This document shows positions 35,535-45,187 of a stretch of DNA of 64,000 nucleotides, piece by piece. Source of the stretch: CAYUIG01 sp964444685 (GTDB taxonomy: Bacteria > Gemmatimonadota > Gemmatimonadetes > Longimicrobiales > RSA9); NCBI GenBank assembly GCA_964444685.1, contig CAYUIG010000012.1:1-64000 (forward strand), read 5' to 3'. The position numbers were made by a program, and so were the translations under genes. Each line of letters begins with the position of its first letter. The stretch's first letter is position 1. The notes under the pieces are model-generated. The model was not told the DNA's origin and made no database searches. It saw only the letters and a program-made list of their open reading frames with translations.

Positions 35535-36441
35535 CGCGCTCGCGCTCGCCGCGCTGCTCGCGGCGTGCAGCCCCTCGCTCGAGCGGCACGAGTTCCGTGC
35601 GCTGCACATGGGCACGGAAGCGCGCATCGTCCTCTACGCTCCGACCCAGGATGCCGCCGCACGCGCGGCGGGCGCAGCGTTCGCGCACATCGCGGCGCTC
35701 GACTCGCTGCTGAGCGACTATCGCCCCGACAGTGAGCTCACGCGCGTGTCCGACGCCGCCGGGCAGGGCGCCGTTCCCGCCGGCGACGACCTCATCCGCG
35801 TGCTCGCGCGCGCGCTCGAGATCGCCGCCCACACCAATGGCGCGTTCGATCCCACCGTGGGCGCGCTGACGTCCCTATGGCGCAACGCGCGGCGCAGCGG
35901 CGTGGCGCCGGACACGGCCGCGCTCCGGCAAGCACAGGAAACCGTCGGGTGGCAGAACGTAAGGATCGATCCCGAGCAGCGTACGATCGAGCTCGGGAAG
36001 TCGGGCACACGGCTCGATTTCGGCGGCATCGCGAAGGGATTTGCTGCGGACGAAGCGCTGCGCGCATTGCGCGCGACCGGCGTCACGCGCGCGCTGATCG
36101 TATTCGGCGGCGAAGTCGTCGCAGGGGATTCGCCGCCGGGTGAGGAGGGCTGGTCGGTGGCGCTGCCGAACGGCTACATCCGGCTCTCGAATCAGGCGCT
36201 CGCCACCTCCGGCGACGCCGAGCAGTTCTTCGTCATCGAGGACGTGCGCCGCTCGCACGTTCTGGATCCCGAGACCGGGCTCGGGCTCGTGGGCGGAGGC
36301 GCGGCCGTTCTGGCCGGCGATGGCATGAGCGCGGATGCGTACGCGACCGCCGCGAGCGTAGTCGAGCGCGCCGTCGCAGAGACGTGGCTGAGAGAGGTCG
36401 GCGGGCGGCTGCTGGAGCACCGCCCGCAGGACGATCAGTGA
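35497..36441 (+). CDS. apbE: FAD:protein FMN transferase (ApbE-like lipoprotein)
   Basis: The 314-residue lipoprotein (LLAAC lipobox) carries ApbE signatures: ALDSLLSDYRPDSELTRVSD, DFGGIAKGFAADEALRAL and the metal/FAD motif DGMSADAYATAASV. It transfers FMN from FAD to a Ser/Thr of partner proteins such as NqrB/C or RnfG, or periplasmic flavoproteins. No target gene is in the window. ATG 35497 lies inside the RCC1 gene (38-base overlap), indicating coupling. Confidence 0.92.
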   Translation: MASRFPRRSRRTDALALAALLAACSPSLERHEFRALHMGTEARIVLYAPTQDAAARAAGAAFAHIAALDSLLSDYRPDSELTRVSDAAGQGAVPAGDDLIRVLARALEIAAHTNGAFDPTVGALTSLWRNARRSGVAPDTAALRQAQETVGWQNVRIDPEQRTIELGKSGTRLDFGGIAKGFAADEALRALRATGVTRALIVFGGEVVAGDSPPGEEGWSVALPNGYIRLSNQALATSGDAEQFFVIEDVRRSHVLDPETGLGLVGGGAAVLAGDGMSADAYATAASVVERAVAETWLREVGGRLLEHRPQDDQ

Positions 36442-37880
36442 AGGGTGCGCGGAATGCGCAGAACGAACGTGCTGCCCGCGGGTGAACTGCCGTCGAGGAC
36501 CAGCTCACCGCCAAGCAGGCGCGCGAGGTCGCGGCTCACGGTCAGGCCGAGGCCTGTGCCGCCGTGCCGGCGGGTCGATGCCGCTTCCGCCTGAGTGAAG
36601 CGCTCGAAGATGCGTTCACGGTCCGACTCCCTGACGCCGCCACCGGTATCACTCACGACGAACTCCACCTGCGCGCCGCCATTGCGGACCATCAGCTCGA
36701 TGGAGCCGGCCTGCGTGAACTTGATCGCGTTCGACAGCAGGTTGAGCAGGATCTGACGGAGTTTGCCCGTATCGGTGTTGCAGATCAGCGAGCCGGGCGT
36801 CTGAACGCGAATGTCCAGGCCTTTGACCTGCGCATCCGGTTCCACCAGCGCGCAGGTCTCATGCGCCAGGTCGGCCACATCGACGGCCTCGACCTCGACA
36901 TCCTGACGGCCTGCCTCGATGCGCGAGAGCTGGAGCACCTGATCGATGAGGTGCAGCAGCTGGCGCGCGCCGCTGCGGATGCGCGTGAGGAACGTGCGCT
37001 GCCTCGAGGACAACGGACCCGCGATCTCCTGATCGAGCAGGTCGTGATAGCCGATGATCGCGTTGAGCGGCGTCCGCAGCTCGTGGCTCATGACCGCGAG
37101 GAACTCCGACTTCACACGGCTGGCGTGTTCGGCCAGCTCCATCGCCGTCCGTAGCTCCATTTCCGTCTGACGACGCTTCGCCAGTGCATTGCGCAGCCGC
37201 CGCTCCAGTGCGCGCCGCTTCTGCACCTCGTGCTCGAGCGCGCGCGTGCGCTGCTGCAGATAGGCGATCGTGCGTGCATGCAGGTCGTCGACCGCCGCGC
37301 CGGTCCACGTCTCGGCCGGCCGCACCTGCGCGTGACGCTCGCAGATTTCTTCGAAGCCGGATCCGCTCTTCCGGTTCCGGAAGTGATCCAGCGCGTACGA
37401 GCAGAGCAGCGTGAAGTGGTTCCGTTCGGCGAGGTCGTTCCAGAGGTCCTCGAGCACGAGGGCGCCGCGCCGATTCCGCTCCCGCCACAGGACGTCCACC
37501 ATCTCACCGAATGCGCGCGCGCGGGGTGCCGTCGCGCGTACCCGCTCGACCATGGTGCCGACGTGCTCCTGGAACCGCGCCGGGTCCGGCAGGCGCCCGA
37601 CCATTACACGGCTCAGCACCTCACGCGCGTCGAAGATCGCGAGCTGGCCATCGCGGATCGCGTGGTCGACATCCAGTCCGCTGTCCGCGAGCCGCTGGCT
37701 GATGCTCGCGCACCGGTCGGGCTCCGCGAAGACGAACAGCGGCTCGCCGGCCTCGTGGCCGTCCCTCAGAAAGCCGGTGACCAGCTGCTCCAGATGCGCG
37801 GCGCTGTCGTAGAACTGGACGATGTGTCCGTGGGCTGCGGCAGGGCCGGAGGACGGGTGATGAAGTGTCATCTCTGGCAT
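36435..37880 (-). CDS. Sensor histidine kinase with MEDS input domain
   Basis: The 481-residue protein has an N-terminal MEDS domain (HIVQFYDSAAHLEQLVTGFL; EPLFVFAEPDRC; LVLEDLWNDLAERNHFTLLC), known from DcmR-like methanogen/methylotroph sensing proteins, then a coiled coil at about 200-255. The kinase core follows: H-box AVMSHELRTPLNAIIGYHDL with phospho-acceptor His266, N-box QILLNLLSNAIKFTQAG, G1 DTGGGV and G2 GGTGLGL. No transmembrane segment, so it is cytoplasmic. No response regulator is adjacent. Start ATG 37880; 37871 is possible. Convergent overlap with apbE. Confidence 0.9.
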   Translation of the reverse strand: MPEMTLHHPSSGPAAAHGHIVQFYDSAAHLEQLVTGFLRDGHEAGEPLFVFAEPDRCASISQRLADSGLDVDHAIRDGQLAIFDAREVLSRVMVGRLPDPARFQEHVGTMVERVRATAPRARAFGEMVDVLWRERNRRGALVLEDLWNDLAERNHFTLLCSYALDHFRNRKSGSGFEEICERHAQVRPAETWTGAAVDDLHARTIAYLQQRTRALEHEVQKRRALERRLRNALAKRRQTEMELRTAMELAEHASRVKSEFLAVMSHELRTPLNAIIGYHDLLDQEIAGPLSSRQRTFLTRIRSGARQLLHLIDQVLQLSRIEAGRQDVEVEAVDVADLAHETCALVEPDAQVKGLDIRVQTPGSLICNTDTGKLRQILLNLLSNAIKFTQAGSIELMVRNGGAQVEFVVSDTGGGVRESDRERIFERFTQAEAASTRRHGGTGLGLTVSRDLARLLGGELVLDGSSPAGSTFVLRIPRTLH

Positions 37881-38102
37881 GCCTTGGGGAGGGGCAAGTC
37901 GCGTGCCTCGGCGGCATCGCCGAAAGCGAAGAAGCCATGATGCGGCAGGAGGTTGCGCGACGCAACCGGCCACTGGGGCCCGTGGCGCTGGACTTCCTCC
38001 CGGCCGCCGCGCACAATTGACCGGTCCGCGACCGTCGCAGCTCCACCAGCAGATCATCGACGTGAAGAAGCAGATCGCCGGGGGAACGAACTTCGTGTAC
38101 AT

Positions 38103-39452
38103 GTGCAACTGAACGATCGCGAGGGAAGCGGACGCGCCGTCACGATACGCGATCCGCTCTGGAACACGATCCGGGTCGACCCGCTCGCCATGCGCGTGGT
38201 CGACTCGGCCGCCTTCCAGCGGCTGCGGCACATCAAGCAGCTCGGCCTGGCGTATCTCGTCTACCCGGGTGCGACGCATACCCGCTTCGATCACGCCCTC
38301 GGCGTCTACCATCTTGCCCGCCGCGCGCTCGCGGTGCTGGCCGAGCGGCACGCGCTCGATGGGCTGGATCGAGCGGACCGGACGCTGATTCCGCTGGCCG
38401 GGCTGCTGCATGACATCGGGCACTATCCGTTCTCGCACGCGGTCGAGGAGCTCGAGGCCGGACGGATCCCGGGCCATCACGAGGCGATCTCTGCACGCTT
38501 TCTCACCGATCCCGATGTCGCCGCCGCGCTCGCGGAAGTGGCCCCGGATGCTGCGGCGCGGGTCGAGTCGCTGATCCGCGGTGCGTCGCAACATCCACTT
38601 CAGGGTCTGGTCAGCGGGAGTCTCGACCTCGACAAGATCGAGTACCTCAAGCGCGATGCGCGCTTCTGCGGTGTGCCGTACGGCGAGGTCGATGTGGACC
38701 GGCTGCTGTACGCGCTCACGGTCGTCCGCGATCCGGTGAGCGGACGGAACGAAGTGGGTGTGCACGAGAAGGGCGTGGCGGCGCTCGAGTCGCTGCTGTT
38801 CGCTAAGTACCAGATGTTCAGGAACGTGTACTGGCATCATGCGGTGCGCGCCGCGACGGTGATGTACAAACGCGTCGTCGAGGACGCGCTCGTGCATGGC
38901 CTGCTCGCGCCGGATGAGCTGGTGGGTGCAACGGACGAGGGGCTGCTGTCGCTCCTGGAGGCGCGCGCGCACGGTGCAGCTTCGTCGGCCGCGTCCGTGG
39001 TGCGCGGACTGGATTCGCTGCGGAACCGGCGGCTGCCGAAGCGTGCCGGTGAGGTGGTGGCGGTGGAACTCGGTTCGGCGGTCGGCACGTGGCTGGAGAC
39101 GGACACGCCGTTGAAGCATCGCGTCGAGGACGCGCTCGCGGCGGAGCTCGGGCTCGCGCCCGGTGACGTGTTCCTCGACTATCCGGAAAAGTCGGCCATG
39201 TTCGGGCTGGACCTCCTCGTCCAGCGTCATTCCGGCGACGTCATCCGGCTCGGGCCCGGTGGCCGAGCCGGACTCATCGGGCTGCCGCGTGTTGCCGACG
39301 AGCTGTACCGCACCGCGCGCGTGCTGCGGGTATTCACGCTGGGCAAGCGGCGCAGCGTGTCAGCAACTGCGCTCGCGGAGCTGGCCATGCTCGATGACGA
39401 TGCCGTGCGTGCGCGGCTCGAGGCAGGCCAGCTCGGGATTCCTCTTCCGTGA
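38103..39452 (+). CDS. HD-superfamily phosphohydrolase (dGTPase/SAMHD1-like)
   Basis: The 449-residue protein opens with IRDPLWNTIRVDPLAMRVVD and FQRLRHIKQLGLAYLVYPGA, the hallmark of the YwfO/YdhJ branch. Metal ligands are visible: His in HTRFDHALGV, His-Asp in GLLHDIGHYPFSHAVEE and Asp in LDLDKIEYLKRD. Relatives hydrolyse (d)NTPs or act on modified nucleotides in the cytoplasm. Start GTG 38103 is the best in-frame choice near the conserved N terminus, but the ribosome-binding site is weak. Confidence 0.88.
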   Translation: MQLNDREGSGRAVTIRDPLWNTIRVDPLAMRVVDSAAFQRLRHIKQLGLAYLVYPGATHTRFDHALGVYHLARRALAVLAERHALDGLDRADRTLIPLAGLLHDIGHYPFSHAVEELEAGRIPGHHEAISARFLTDPDVAAALAEVAPDAAARVESLIRGASQHPLQGLVSGSLDLDKIEYLKRDARFCGVPYGEVDVDRLLYALTVVRDPVSGRNEVGVHEKGVAALESLLFAKYQMFRNVYWHHAVRAATVMYKRVVEDALVHGLLAPDELVGATDEGLLSLLEARAHGAASSAASVVRGLDSLRNRRLPKRAGEVVAVELGSAVGTWLETDTPLKHRVEDALAAELGLAPGDVFLDYPEKSAMFGLDLLVQRHSGDVIRLGPGGRAGLIGLPRVADELYRTARVLRVFTLGKRRSVSATALAELAMLDDDAVRARLEAGQLGIPLP

Positions 39453-39532
39453 TCGCGGGATAGCCGTATCTTGCGGTCGGCCGCGACTGCGCCGGAGTTG
39501 ATCCGCACACCTTCGATCCTCGGAGGCCCGTA

Positions 39533-41680
39533 GTGGCCGACTCCACATCCCGGTCCGGGAATTTCTGGTCTCGGCTCCAGGCACACCCCGCGTTCCGCGC
39601 GGGTGCCGTCTACGCCGGTGCGAGCTGGCTCATCCTCCAGGCGAGCGACGTGCTGGGCGCGTCGACCGCCGTCACGCGTGCCATCGCCGTCGTCCTGGCC
39701 GTCGGATTCGTCGGTCTCGTGGCGACGGTGTGGCTGTTGGCCGCCGCGCGTGCACGCAGGGAAGAGGGCGGCGTCCCGCCCCGTCGCGCGGCGGGCCGTC
39801 AGTGGCTCGTGATCGCGCTGCTCTTCGTCATACTCGGCACCGGCCTCTGGCTGTTCGCACCGCGGCTGCTCAAGGGCGACGTCAGGCCCGGCGCCGACCG
39901 CATCGCGGTGCTGCCCTTCCGCGCGAACACCGAATCTTCGCGCCCCGTGGCGGACGGCATGGTCGACCTGCTCTCCGCCGCGCTGGACCAGGTGGGCTCG
40001 ATCACGACCGTGCCGCCGCGCACGGTGATGAATCGCTGGGAGCGCGCGGGCGGCAACCCGGATGATGAAGGAATGCGCGCGATCGGCCGCGACGTGGGTG
40101 CGGGCAGCGTGTTATCCGGCAGCATCGTGCAGGTCGGACAGCAGCTGCAGATCCAGGCGTCGCTGCGCAGCACGGAAACGGGCGAGGAGCTGGCGGAATC
40201 CAGTGTGTCGGGAAGTCCCGACGATGTGCTGCGGCTCGTGGATGAACTGTCCGTGGATCTGCTGCGCGACGTGTGGCGTTCACGCGAGCCGGTGCCGCAG
40301 CTTCGCGCAGGCGCGATCATCAGCAGCAGGCCGTCCGCACTGAGGGCATACCTGCGCGGCGAGCAGCTCTATCGCGGACTCGCGTGGGACTCCGCCGTGC
40401 CGCACTTCCGCGAAGCGGTCACGCAGGACTCGACGTTCGCGCTCGCGGCGCTCCGGCTCTCCGAGTCACTGGGATGGATGCGGGGCCACGGAGATCCCGA
40501 AGCGCTGGAGTACGCGAGGCTCGCGGTGCGTCACGCGGACCGGCTGCCGCCGCGCGAGCGGTCGCTCGTGTACGCAACGCTGCTGCACGAGGAGGGGAAG
40601 GCGCAGGCGCTCGATTCGCTGCGGCTCTACACGATCCGCTACCCCGACGACCCGCTCGGTTGGTACCACCTGGGCGACGCACGCTTCCACTCCAACTGGC
40701 TGCGCGGGTGGACGGACGAGCAGCTGTTCGAGCCGTTCGAGCAGGTGCGGCGGCTGGATCCGTCGTTCACGCCCGCACCGTTCCATCCGCTCGAGTTCTC
40801 ATTCGGACTCCATGATCGCGAACGCGCGCAGTTCTACCTCGACTGGACGGAGGAAGTGGAGCTCCAGGCGTTCGAGGGGATGCAGGAGGCGGCGTTCGCG
40901 GTAGCGTTCGCGGAACCGGACTCATCGATCGCGGCGGCGGCCCGACTCATCGGGTTCGAGAGTGCAAACGTGCTCGGCACGGTGTTCGGCAACGCGGTCG
41001 ACGGCCGCCTGATGCGGAATCCCGCGGCCGACATCGAATGGGCAACCCGGGTCCTCGATTCCTTCGAGTCCGCTGCGACGACGCCGAGTCAGTTCCGCAT
41101 CGCGGTTCAGGGTCGCATGCAGGTTCTGCATCGGGCCGGCCGTCCGCTCGCGGTGCTGGACACCCTCCGCGCGCTGCGAGCCGCAGGCATCTATCAGCAG
41201 CCGGTCGAGTTCATGATGGCCGGCCAGGCTACGGGTGGACTGCTGCCGGAGCCGATCGTGCGGCAGATGGCGGCCGGTCTGCGGACGGCGACCAGCCCCG
41301 AGCACATCGTGGGCGGTGCCATCGCAACGCTGGTGCTGGGAAGCACCGGCGGCATGGCTGTTCTGGACGACCTGCCGGTGCCGCCCTTCCCCGACACTGC
41401 GTTGGTCAACGAGATCGATCGGATCCAGACGGCGGCGTACGGNNNNNNNNNNNNNNNNNNNNNNNNNNNNNNNNNNNNNNNNNNNNNNNNNNNNNNNNNN
41501 NNNNNNNNNNNNNNNNNNNNNNNNNNNNNNNNNNNNNNNNNNGCGGCCGGCAACACCGCGGCGGCTGCCGAAGCCTACGGACACATCGTGCGACTGCTCG
41601 CCGATCCCGAGCCGCACCTCGTGCCGTTCCGGGACGCCGCCCGGCGCGCGCTCGAGCGGCTCACGGGCGAGGGGCGCTGA
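39533..41680 (+). CDS. TolB-N/FlgO-like and TPR membrane protein, interrupted by assembly gap
   Basis: The 715-codon frame includes 34 unknown codons (41443-41542). Residues 20-80 and 88-105 contain two or three hydrophobic segments. Residues 118-240 resemble the FlgO/TolB-N domain found at the start of many cyclase-like and kinase-associated proteins (ADRIAVLPFRANTESSRPVA; GSVLSGSIVQVGQQLQIQAS). TPR-like helices follow (AYLRGEQLYRGLAWDSAVPH). In related proteins this module sits C-terminal to a kinase or DNA-binding domain, both absent here. GTG 39533 is the start. True length is unknown because of the gap. Confidence 0.75.
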   Translation: MADSTSRSGNFWSRLQAHPAFRAGAVYAGASWLILQASDVLGASTAVTRAIAVVLAVGFVGLVATVWLLAAARARREEGGVPPRRAAGRQWLVIALLFVILGTGLWLFAPRLLKGDVRPGADRIAVLPFRANTESSRPVADGMVDLLSAALDQVGSITTVPPRTVMNRWERAGGNPDDEGMRAIGRDVGAGSVLSGSIVQVGQQLQIQASLRSTETGEELAESSVSGSPDDVLRLVDELSVDLLRDVWRSREPVPQLRAGAIISSRPSALRAYLRGEQLYRGLAWDSAVPHFREAVTQDSTFALAALRLSESLGWMRGHGDPEALEYARLAVRHADRLPPRERSLVYATLLHEEGKAQALDSLRLYTIRYPDDPLGWYHLGDARFHSNWLRGWTDEQLFEPFEQVRRLDPSFTPAPFHPLEFSFGLHDRERAQFYLDWTEEVELQAFEGMQEAAFAVAFAEPDSSIAAAARLIGFESANVLGTVFGNAVDGRLMRNPAADIEWATRVLDSFESAATTPSQFRIAVQGRMQVLHRAGRPLAVLDTLRALRAAGIYQQPVEFMMAGQATGGLLPEPIVRQMAAGLRTATSPEHIVGGAIATLVLGSTGGMAVLDDLPVPPFPDTALVNEIDRIQTAAYXXXXXXXXXXXXXXXXXXXXXXXXXXXXXXXXXXAAGNTAAAAEAYGHIVRLLADPEPHLVPFRDAARRALERLTGEGR
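41443..41542. other. Assembly gap of 100 N
   Basis: Exactly 100 N, the usual placeholder for a gap of unknown length, lies inside the TolB/TPR gene. The frame happens to stay open across it, but the true missing sequence may be longer or shorter. Confidence 0.98.
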
Positions 41681-41683
41681 CGC

Positions 41684-42154
41684 TCAGGCGTCGGAGACGC
41701 GCACCGACTCCATCACGACATCGTCGACGGGACGGTCGCCGGACCCGGTCTTCACCTTTCCGATCTTCCGCACGACCTCGATGCCCTCGACCACCTTGCC
41801 GAATACGGCGTGCTTGCCATCGAGCCACGGCGTGGCTGCGAGCGTGATGAAGAACTGCGAGCCGCCGGAGTTGGGCCCCGCGTTCGCCATCGAGAGCACG
41901 CCCTCGCCGTCGTGCGTCAGCTCCGGGTGGAACTCATCGGGGATCTTGTAGCCGGGGCCGCCGCGGCCGGTGCCCGTAGGGTCTCCACCCTGGATCATGA
42001 AGCCATCGATGATCCGGTGGAAGATCACGCCGTCATAGAAGTTCTTCGCGGCGAGATCGATGAAGTTCTTCGTGGTCGTGGGCGCGCGGTCCTCGAACAG
42101 CTCGATCGTAAAGGCGCCGTGGTTGGTCTTGAAGTGAGCCTCGCGGTTGGGCAT
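41684..42154 (-). CDS. Cyclophilin-type peptidyl-prolyl cis-trans isomerase
   Basis: The 156-residue protein has the cyclophilin core: NFYDGVIFHRIIDGFMIQGG with the catalytic Arg in FHRI, DPTGTGRGGPGY, MANAGPNSGGSQFFITLAAT and WLDGKHAVFGKVVEG. There is no signal peptide, so it is cytosolic (PpiB-like). ATG 42154 has AAGGA upstream; longer in-frame starts add unrelated sequence. Monocistronic, convergent with the TolB/TPR gene. Confidence 0.94.
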   Translation of the reverse strand: MPNREAHFKTNHGAFTIELFEDRAPTTTKNFIDLAAKNFYDGVIFHRIIDGFMIQGGDPTGTGRGGPGYKIPDEFHPELTHDGEGVLSMANAGPNSGGSQFFITLAATPWLDGKHAVFGKVVEGIEVVRKIGKVKTGSGDRPVDDVVMESVRVSDA

Positions 42155-42278
42155 GGCCGTGTCCTTTCTCTGGGCGTGCGGGCGGCGAAGGTAGGACGGA
42201 CGGCAGAGGCCGGCAAGCGTTGCGGCCGGGCCGCGAGCGCGTAACTTCGCGCGCACCCCGGAACACGGAGACCACGCG

Positions 42279-43718
42279 ATGGGCGCGCTCGACCTCGGCA
42301 TCGTCATCGCCTACATGGCGGGCATGCTGCTGCTCGGGTTCGTCGTATCGCGCCGCATCCACGGCTTCCGCGACTACTTCATTGCCGGCGGCCGCATGGG
42401 GACGCCGCTCCTCGTCTGCACGCTCGTCTCCACGTACTACGGCCTCGACGTCCTGTTCGGCGGCTCCGAGGTGGGATTCATCGACGGAGTCGTCGGCTGG
42501 TTCTTCTACACGCGGCCGTACTACGTCGCGATCCTGATCACGGGGTTCGTCATCGCGCGCAGGCTGCGGCGAAACGGCTTCCTGTCGATGCCCGACGTGG
42601 CGGAGCGCACGTACGGGCGCGGCACACAGGCCGTGGTAGCGCTGGCCAGCTTCGTGTACGCGCTGCCGCTGCTCGCGATCATGGGCATCGGCGTGCTGCT
42701 CGATGTCGTGCTCGGCGTGCCGTTCGTATGGGGTGTGCTGCTCGGTGCCGGCGTTTCACTGGCGTACACCGTGATGGGCGGGCTGCTGGCCGATGCGATG
42801 ACGGATACCGTGCAGTTCACGCTGATGTGCGTGACACTCGGCATCGCGGCCGCGCTCGTGCTCGGCGACGTCGGCGGCATCGAGGGCATGCAGCGCGCTC
42901 TGCCCGCGTCGTACTTCGAGCCGCGCGGGACGTATCCCTCCGCCGTGCTGATCGTGTTTTCGCTGGGTGCGCTCAGCGTGTTCGTCGAACCCGCATTCTA
43001 TCAACGCATCTTCGCTGCGAAGAGCGGGCGCTCCGTGTTGGTGGCCCTTATCATCGGCGTGGTGCTCTGGGCTGCGTTCGACTGGATCGTCACGCTGCTG
43101 GGCATGGCCGCAGCGGCCACCGGCATCGACGCGGAGCCGCGCTACGCGCTGCTCACGATCACGCTCGACGCACTGCCTGTCGGTCTGGCCGGTCTGTTCG
43201 TGGCCGGTGTCATCGCGACCGCGATGTCCACGATCGATTCCTACCTGCTCATCGCGGGCGGGAATCTGTCGTACGATCTCTATCGTCCGCTGGCGCGCAG
43301 GCCTCCCGAGGATGCGCAGCTGCTACGACTGACGCGCTGGATGATCGTGGTCGCTGCGGTTGCATCCGTCGTGCTCGCCCTGGTGTTCACGTCCATGGTT
43401 GGCGCATGGGTGTTCATGAGCAGTGTGCTGGTGGCTACCGCGTTCGTGCCCATCCTTGCAGCTCTATGGCGACCCGGCGCGTGGAAACCCGCCGCCGGGT
43501 TCTCCGCCGCCACCGTGGGGCTGTGTGCCGTCGTACTGGCGTACGCACTGATCTCGTTGAACGGCACGCCCGACGAGGAGTGGGGCACACGCATCTGGCG
43601 GCTTTCGTTCATGGGCCGTGATGTTTCGCTCTGGCAGGAGTACGCGGTGCTGTTCGCGCTGCCCTCGTCGCTGGTTGCCTTCGTGCTGGGTCAGCTGTTC
43701 GGGAGGAGGACGGCGTGA
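42279..43718 (+). CDS. Sodium:solute symporter (SSS family)
   Basis: The 479-residue protein has about 13 membrane helices and SSS features: an N-terminal FVVSRRIHGFRDYFIAGGRM, MPDVAERTYGRGTQAVVALA, and the sodium-site region GVIATAMSTIDSYLLIAGGN. It imports a small solute with Na+; substrate not predictable. Its last codon overlaps a 38-codon gene by GTGA, a typical symporter-accessory pair. Confidence 0.93.
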   Translation: MGALDLGIVIAYMAGMLLLGFVVSRRIHGFRDYFIAGGRMGTPLLVCTLVSTYYGLDVLFGGSEVGFIDGVVGWFFYTRPYYVAILITGFVIARRLRRNGFLSMPDVAERTYGRGTQAVVALASFVYALPLLAIMGIGVLLDVVLGVPFVWGVLLGAGVSLAYTVMGGLLADAMTDTVQFTLMCVTLGIAAALVLGDVGGIEGMQRALPASYFEPRGTYPSAVLIVFSLGALSVFVEPAFYQRIFAAKSGRSVLVALIIGVVLWAAFDWIVTLLGMAAAATGIDAEPRYALLTITLDALPVGLAGLFVAGVIATAMSTIDSYLLIAGGNLSYDLYRPLARRPPEDAQLLRLTRWMIVVAAVASVVLALVFTSMVGAWVFMSSVLVATAFVPILAALWRPGAWKPAAGFSAATVGLCAVVLAYALISLNGTPDEEWGTRIWRLSFMGRDVSLWQEYAVLFALPSSLVAFVLGQLFGRRTA

Positions 43719-43831
43719 GCGCTCTTCTGTTCTGGACGTGGGTCGCGATCGCGGTCCTTACGATCGGGTCGGTGGCGGTCTTCGTGTGGTTCCTCTTCGA
43801 CGTGCGGAAGCTCTTCCGCAACGGCGACTAG
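43715..43831 (+). CDS. Small membrane protein accessory to the SSS symporter
   Basis: A 38-residue frame starts GTG at 43715, overlapping the symporter stop (GTGA). It encodes one transmembrane helix (LLFWTWVAIAVLTIGSVAVF) and a basic C-terminal tail (DVRKLFRNGD). Small single-helix proteins directly after SSS symporters are a recurring arrangement and probably stabilise the transporter. Its stop overlaps the convergent aminotransferase stop. Confidence 0.75.
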   Translation: MSALLFWTWVAIAVLTIGSVAVFVWFLFDVRKLFRNGD

Positions 43832-45126
43832 CTGGCGGGCAGTCCCTTCTCGAGCACGCGCTCGACTGCGGCAGCGAAGCGGTCGACTTCGTCGAGCGTC
43901 GTGTAGACGTTCGGCGTGATCCGCAGCCCCTCGAACTCCTCGTGCACGATGGGCGTGACCAGGATCCGGTGTGCGTCCCAGAAGTGCGTCGCCACCTTGC
44001 CGGTCGGGAGGCCCTCGAGATGGACCGTGGCGAGGCCGCAGGAGAGTGCGGGGTCGTACGGTGTGAGCAGCTTCACGCGCGGATGGGACTCGAGCCGCTT
44101 CGCCCAGCGGTCCCGCAGGTAGCGCAGCCGCTCCGCCTTCCGTTCGCCGCCGATGGACTCGTGGAAGAGCAGCGCTTCCGCGATCGCGTTGTGGTTCGCG
44201 GCCGGATGCGTGCCGATCTCCTCGAACTTGCGGATGTTCGCATCCATGCTCGGCGGCGCAGCCATCAGCGGCCAGATCTCCGGGATGCGTTCGCGGCGCA
44301 CGTAGAGGAACCCCGTTCCGTGCGGCGCGAGCAGCCACTTGTGCAGACTGGTGCCGTAGTAGTCGCAGTCGAGCTCGTCGCGGGTGAACGGGAAGTGCGC
44401 GTACGCATGCGCGCCGTCCACGATCACCTGGATGCCGCGTGCACGCGCCATGTGCACGATCGCGCGGACCGGCAGGATCTGGCCGGTCAGGTTCGTGATG
44501 TGGCAGCAGTGGATGACCTTCGTGCGCGGACCGATCGCCTGCTCGAAGCGGCGCACGATCTCCTGCGGGTCCGTCAGCGGCACCGGGAAGGAGATCTTCT
44601 TCACGACGATGCCCTCGCGGCGCGCGCGCTGGTCCCACGTCGTGAGCATCCGGCCGTAGTCCTGGTTGGTCGTCAGGACTTCGTCGCCCGGCTCGAGTTG
44701 GATCCCGAGCTGCACGATCTCGAGCGCTTCGGAGGCGTTGCGCGTGATCGCCAGCTCCTCGGGGTCACAGCCGAACGAACGGGCCAGTCCCTGGCGCACG
44801 CTCTCGATGTGCGGTTCGAGGAGCTGCCACATCGAGTAAGCCGGCGCCTCGTTCGACAGCGACAGGTAGCGCGCCATCGCTTCCTGCACGACGCGCGGCG
44901 ACGGGCTGACGCCGCCGTTGTTCAGGTTGACGATGGTACGGTCGACCGTGAACGCCCGCTGGATCTCCTCCCAGAAGTCCTCGTCCTGCGCGACCTCCTG
45001 CGCGGGCCGCGCGTCGAGCTTCGAGACCGCGCGGTCGATGCGGTGCGGCCAGTCGTTCTGGAGGGCCGCCGGAGTGGCGGCGCCGGCGAACAGGAGGTCT
45101 CGGAGGAAGGATCGGCGGGTGGTCAT
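43828..45126 (-). CDS. Class V aminotransferase, isopenicillin-N-epimerase-like, exported
   Basis: The 432-residue PLP enzyme has a Tat-like leader (MTTRRSFLRDLLFAGAATPA). It has NNGGVSPSPRVV, the PLP-ring Asp in VDGAHAYAHF, the Schiff-base Lys in TSLHKWLLAP and the C-terminal RITPNVYTTLDEVDR. The family includes isopenicillin N epimerase, cysteine desulfurase-like and ergothioneine-pathway enzymes; the substrate is unknown. An exported PLP enzyme is uncommon but recurrent in this subgroup. Confidence 0.87.
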   Translation of the reverse strand: MTTRRSFLRDLLFAGAATPAALQNDWPHRIDRAVSKLDARPAQEVAQDEDFWEEIQRAFTVDRTIVNLNNGGVSPSPRVVQEAMARYLSLSNEAPAYSMWQLLEPHIESVRQGLARSFGCDPEELAITRNASEALEIVQLGIQLEPGDEVLTTNQDYGRMLTTWDQRARREGIVVKKISFPVPLTDPQEIVRRFEQAIGPRTKVIHCCHITNLTGQILPVRAIVHMARARGIQVIVDGAHAYAHFPFTRDELDCDYYGTSLHKWLLAPHGTGFLYVRRERIPEIWPLMAAPPSMDANIRKFEEIGTHPAANHNAIAEALLFHESIGGERKAERLRYLRDRWAKRLESHPRVKLLTPYDPALSCGLATVHLEGLPTGKVATHFWDAHRILVTPIVHEEFEGLRITPNVYTTLDEVDRFAAAVERVLEKGLPAS

Positions 45127-45187
45127 GGTGTCCTAGTATGCTCCGGGGCTGTTGTCCGGCTCAAGGGTTTCCTCCTGCGAACGGCGA

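Noticed and set aside
38113..39230. Long minus-strand frame continuing upstream of the histidine kinase
   Set aside because: It is antisense to the HD phosphohydrolase gene, has Arg/His-rich composition and no domain; the MEDS domain sets the kinase start near 37880.
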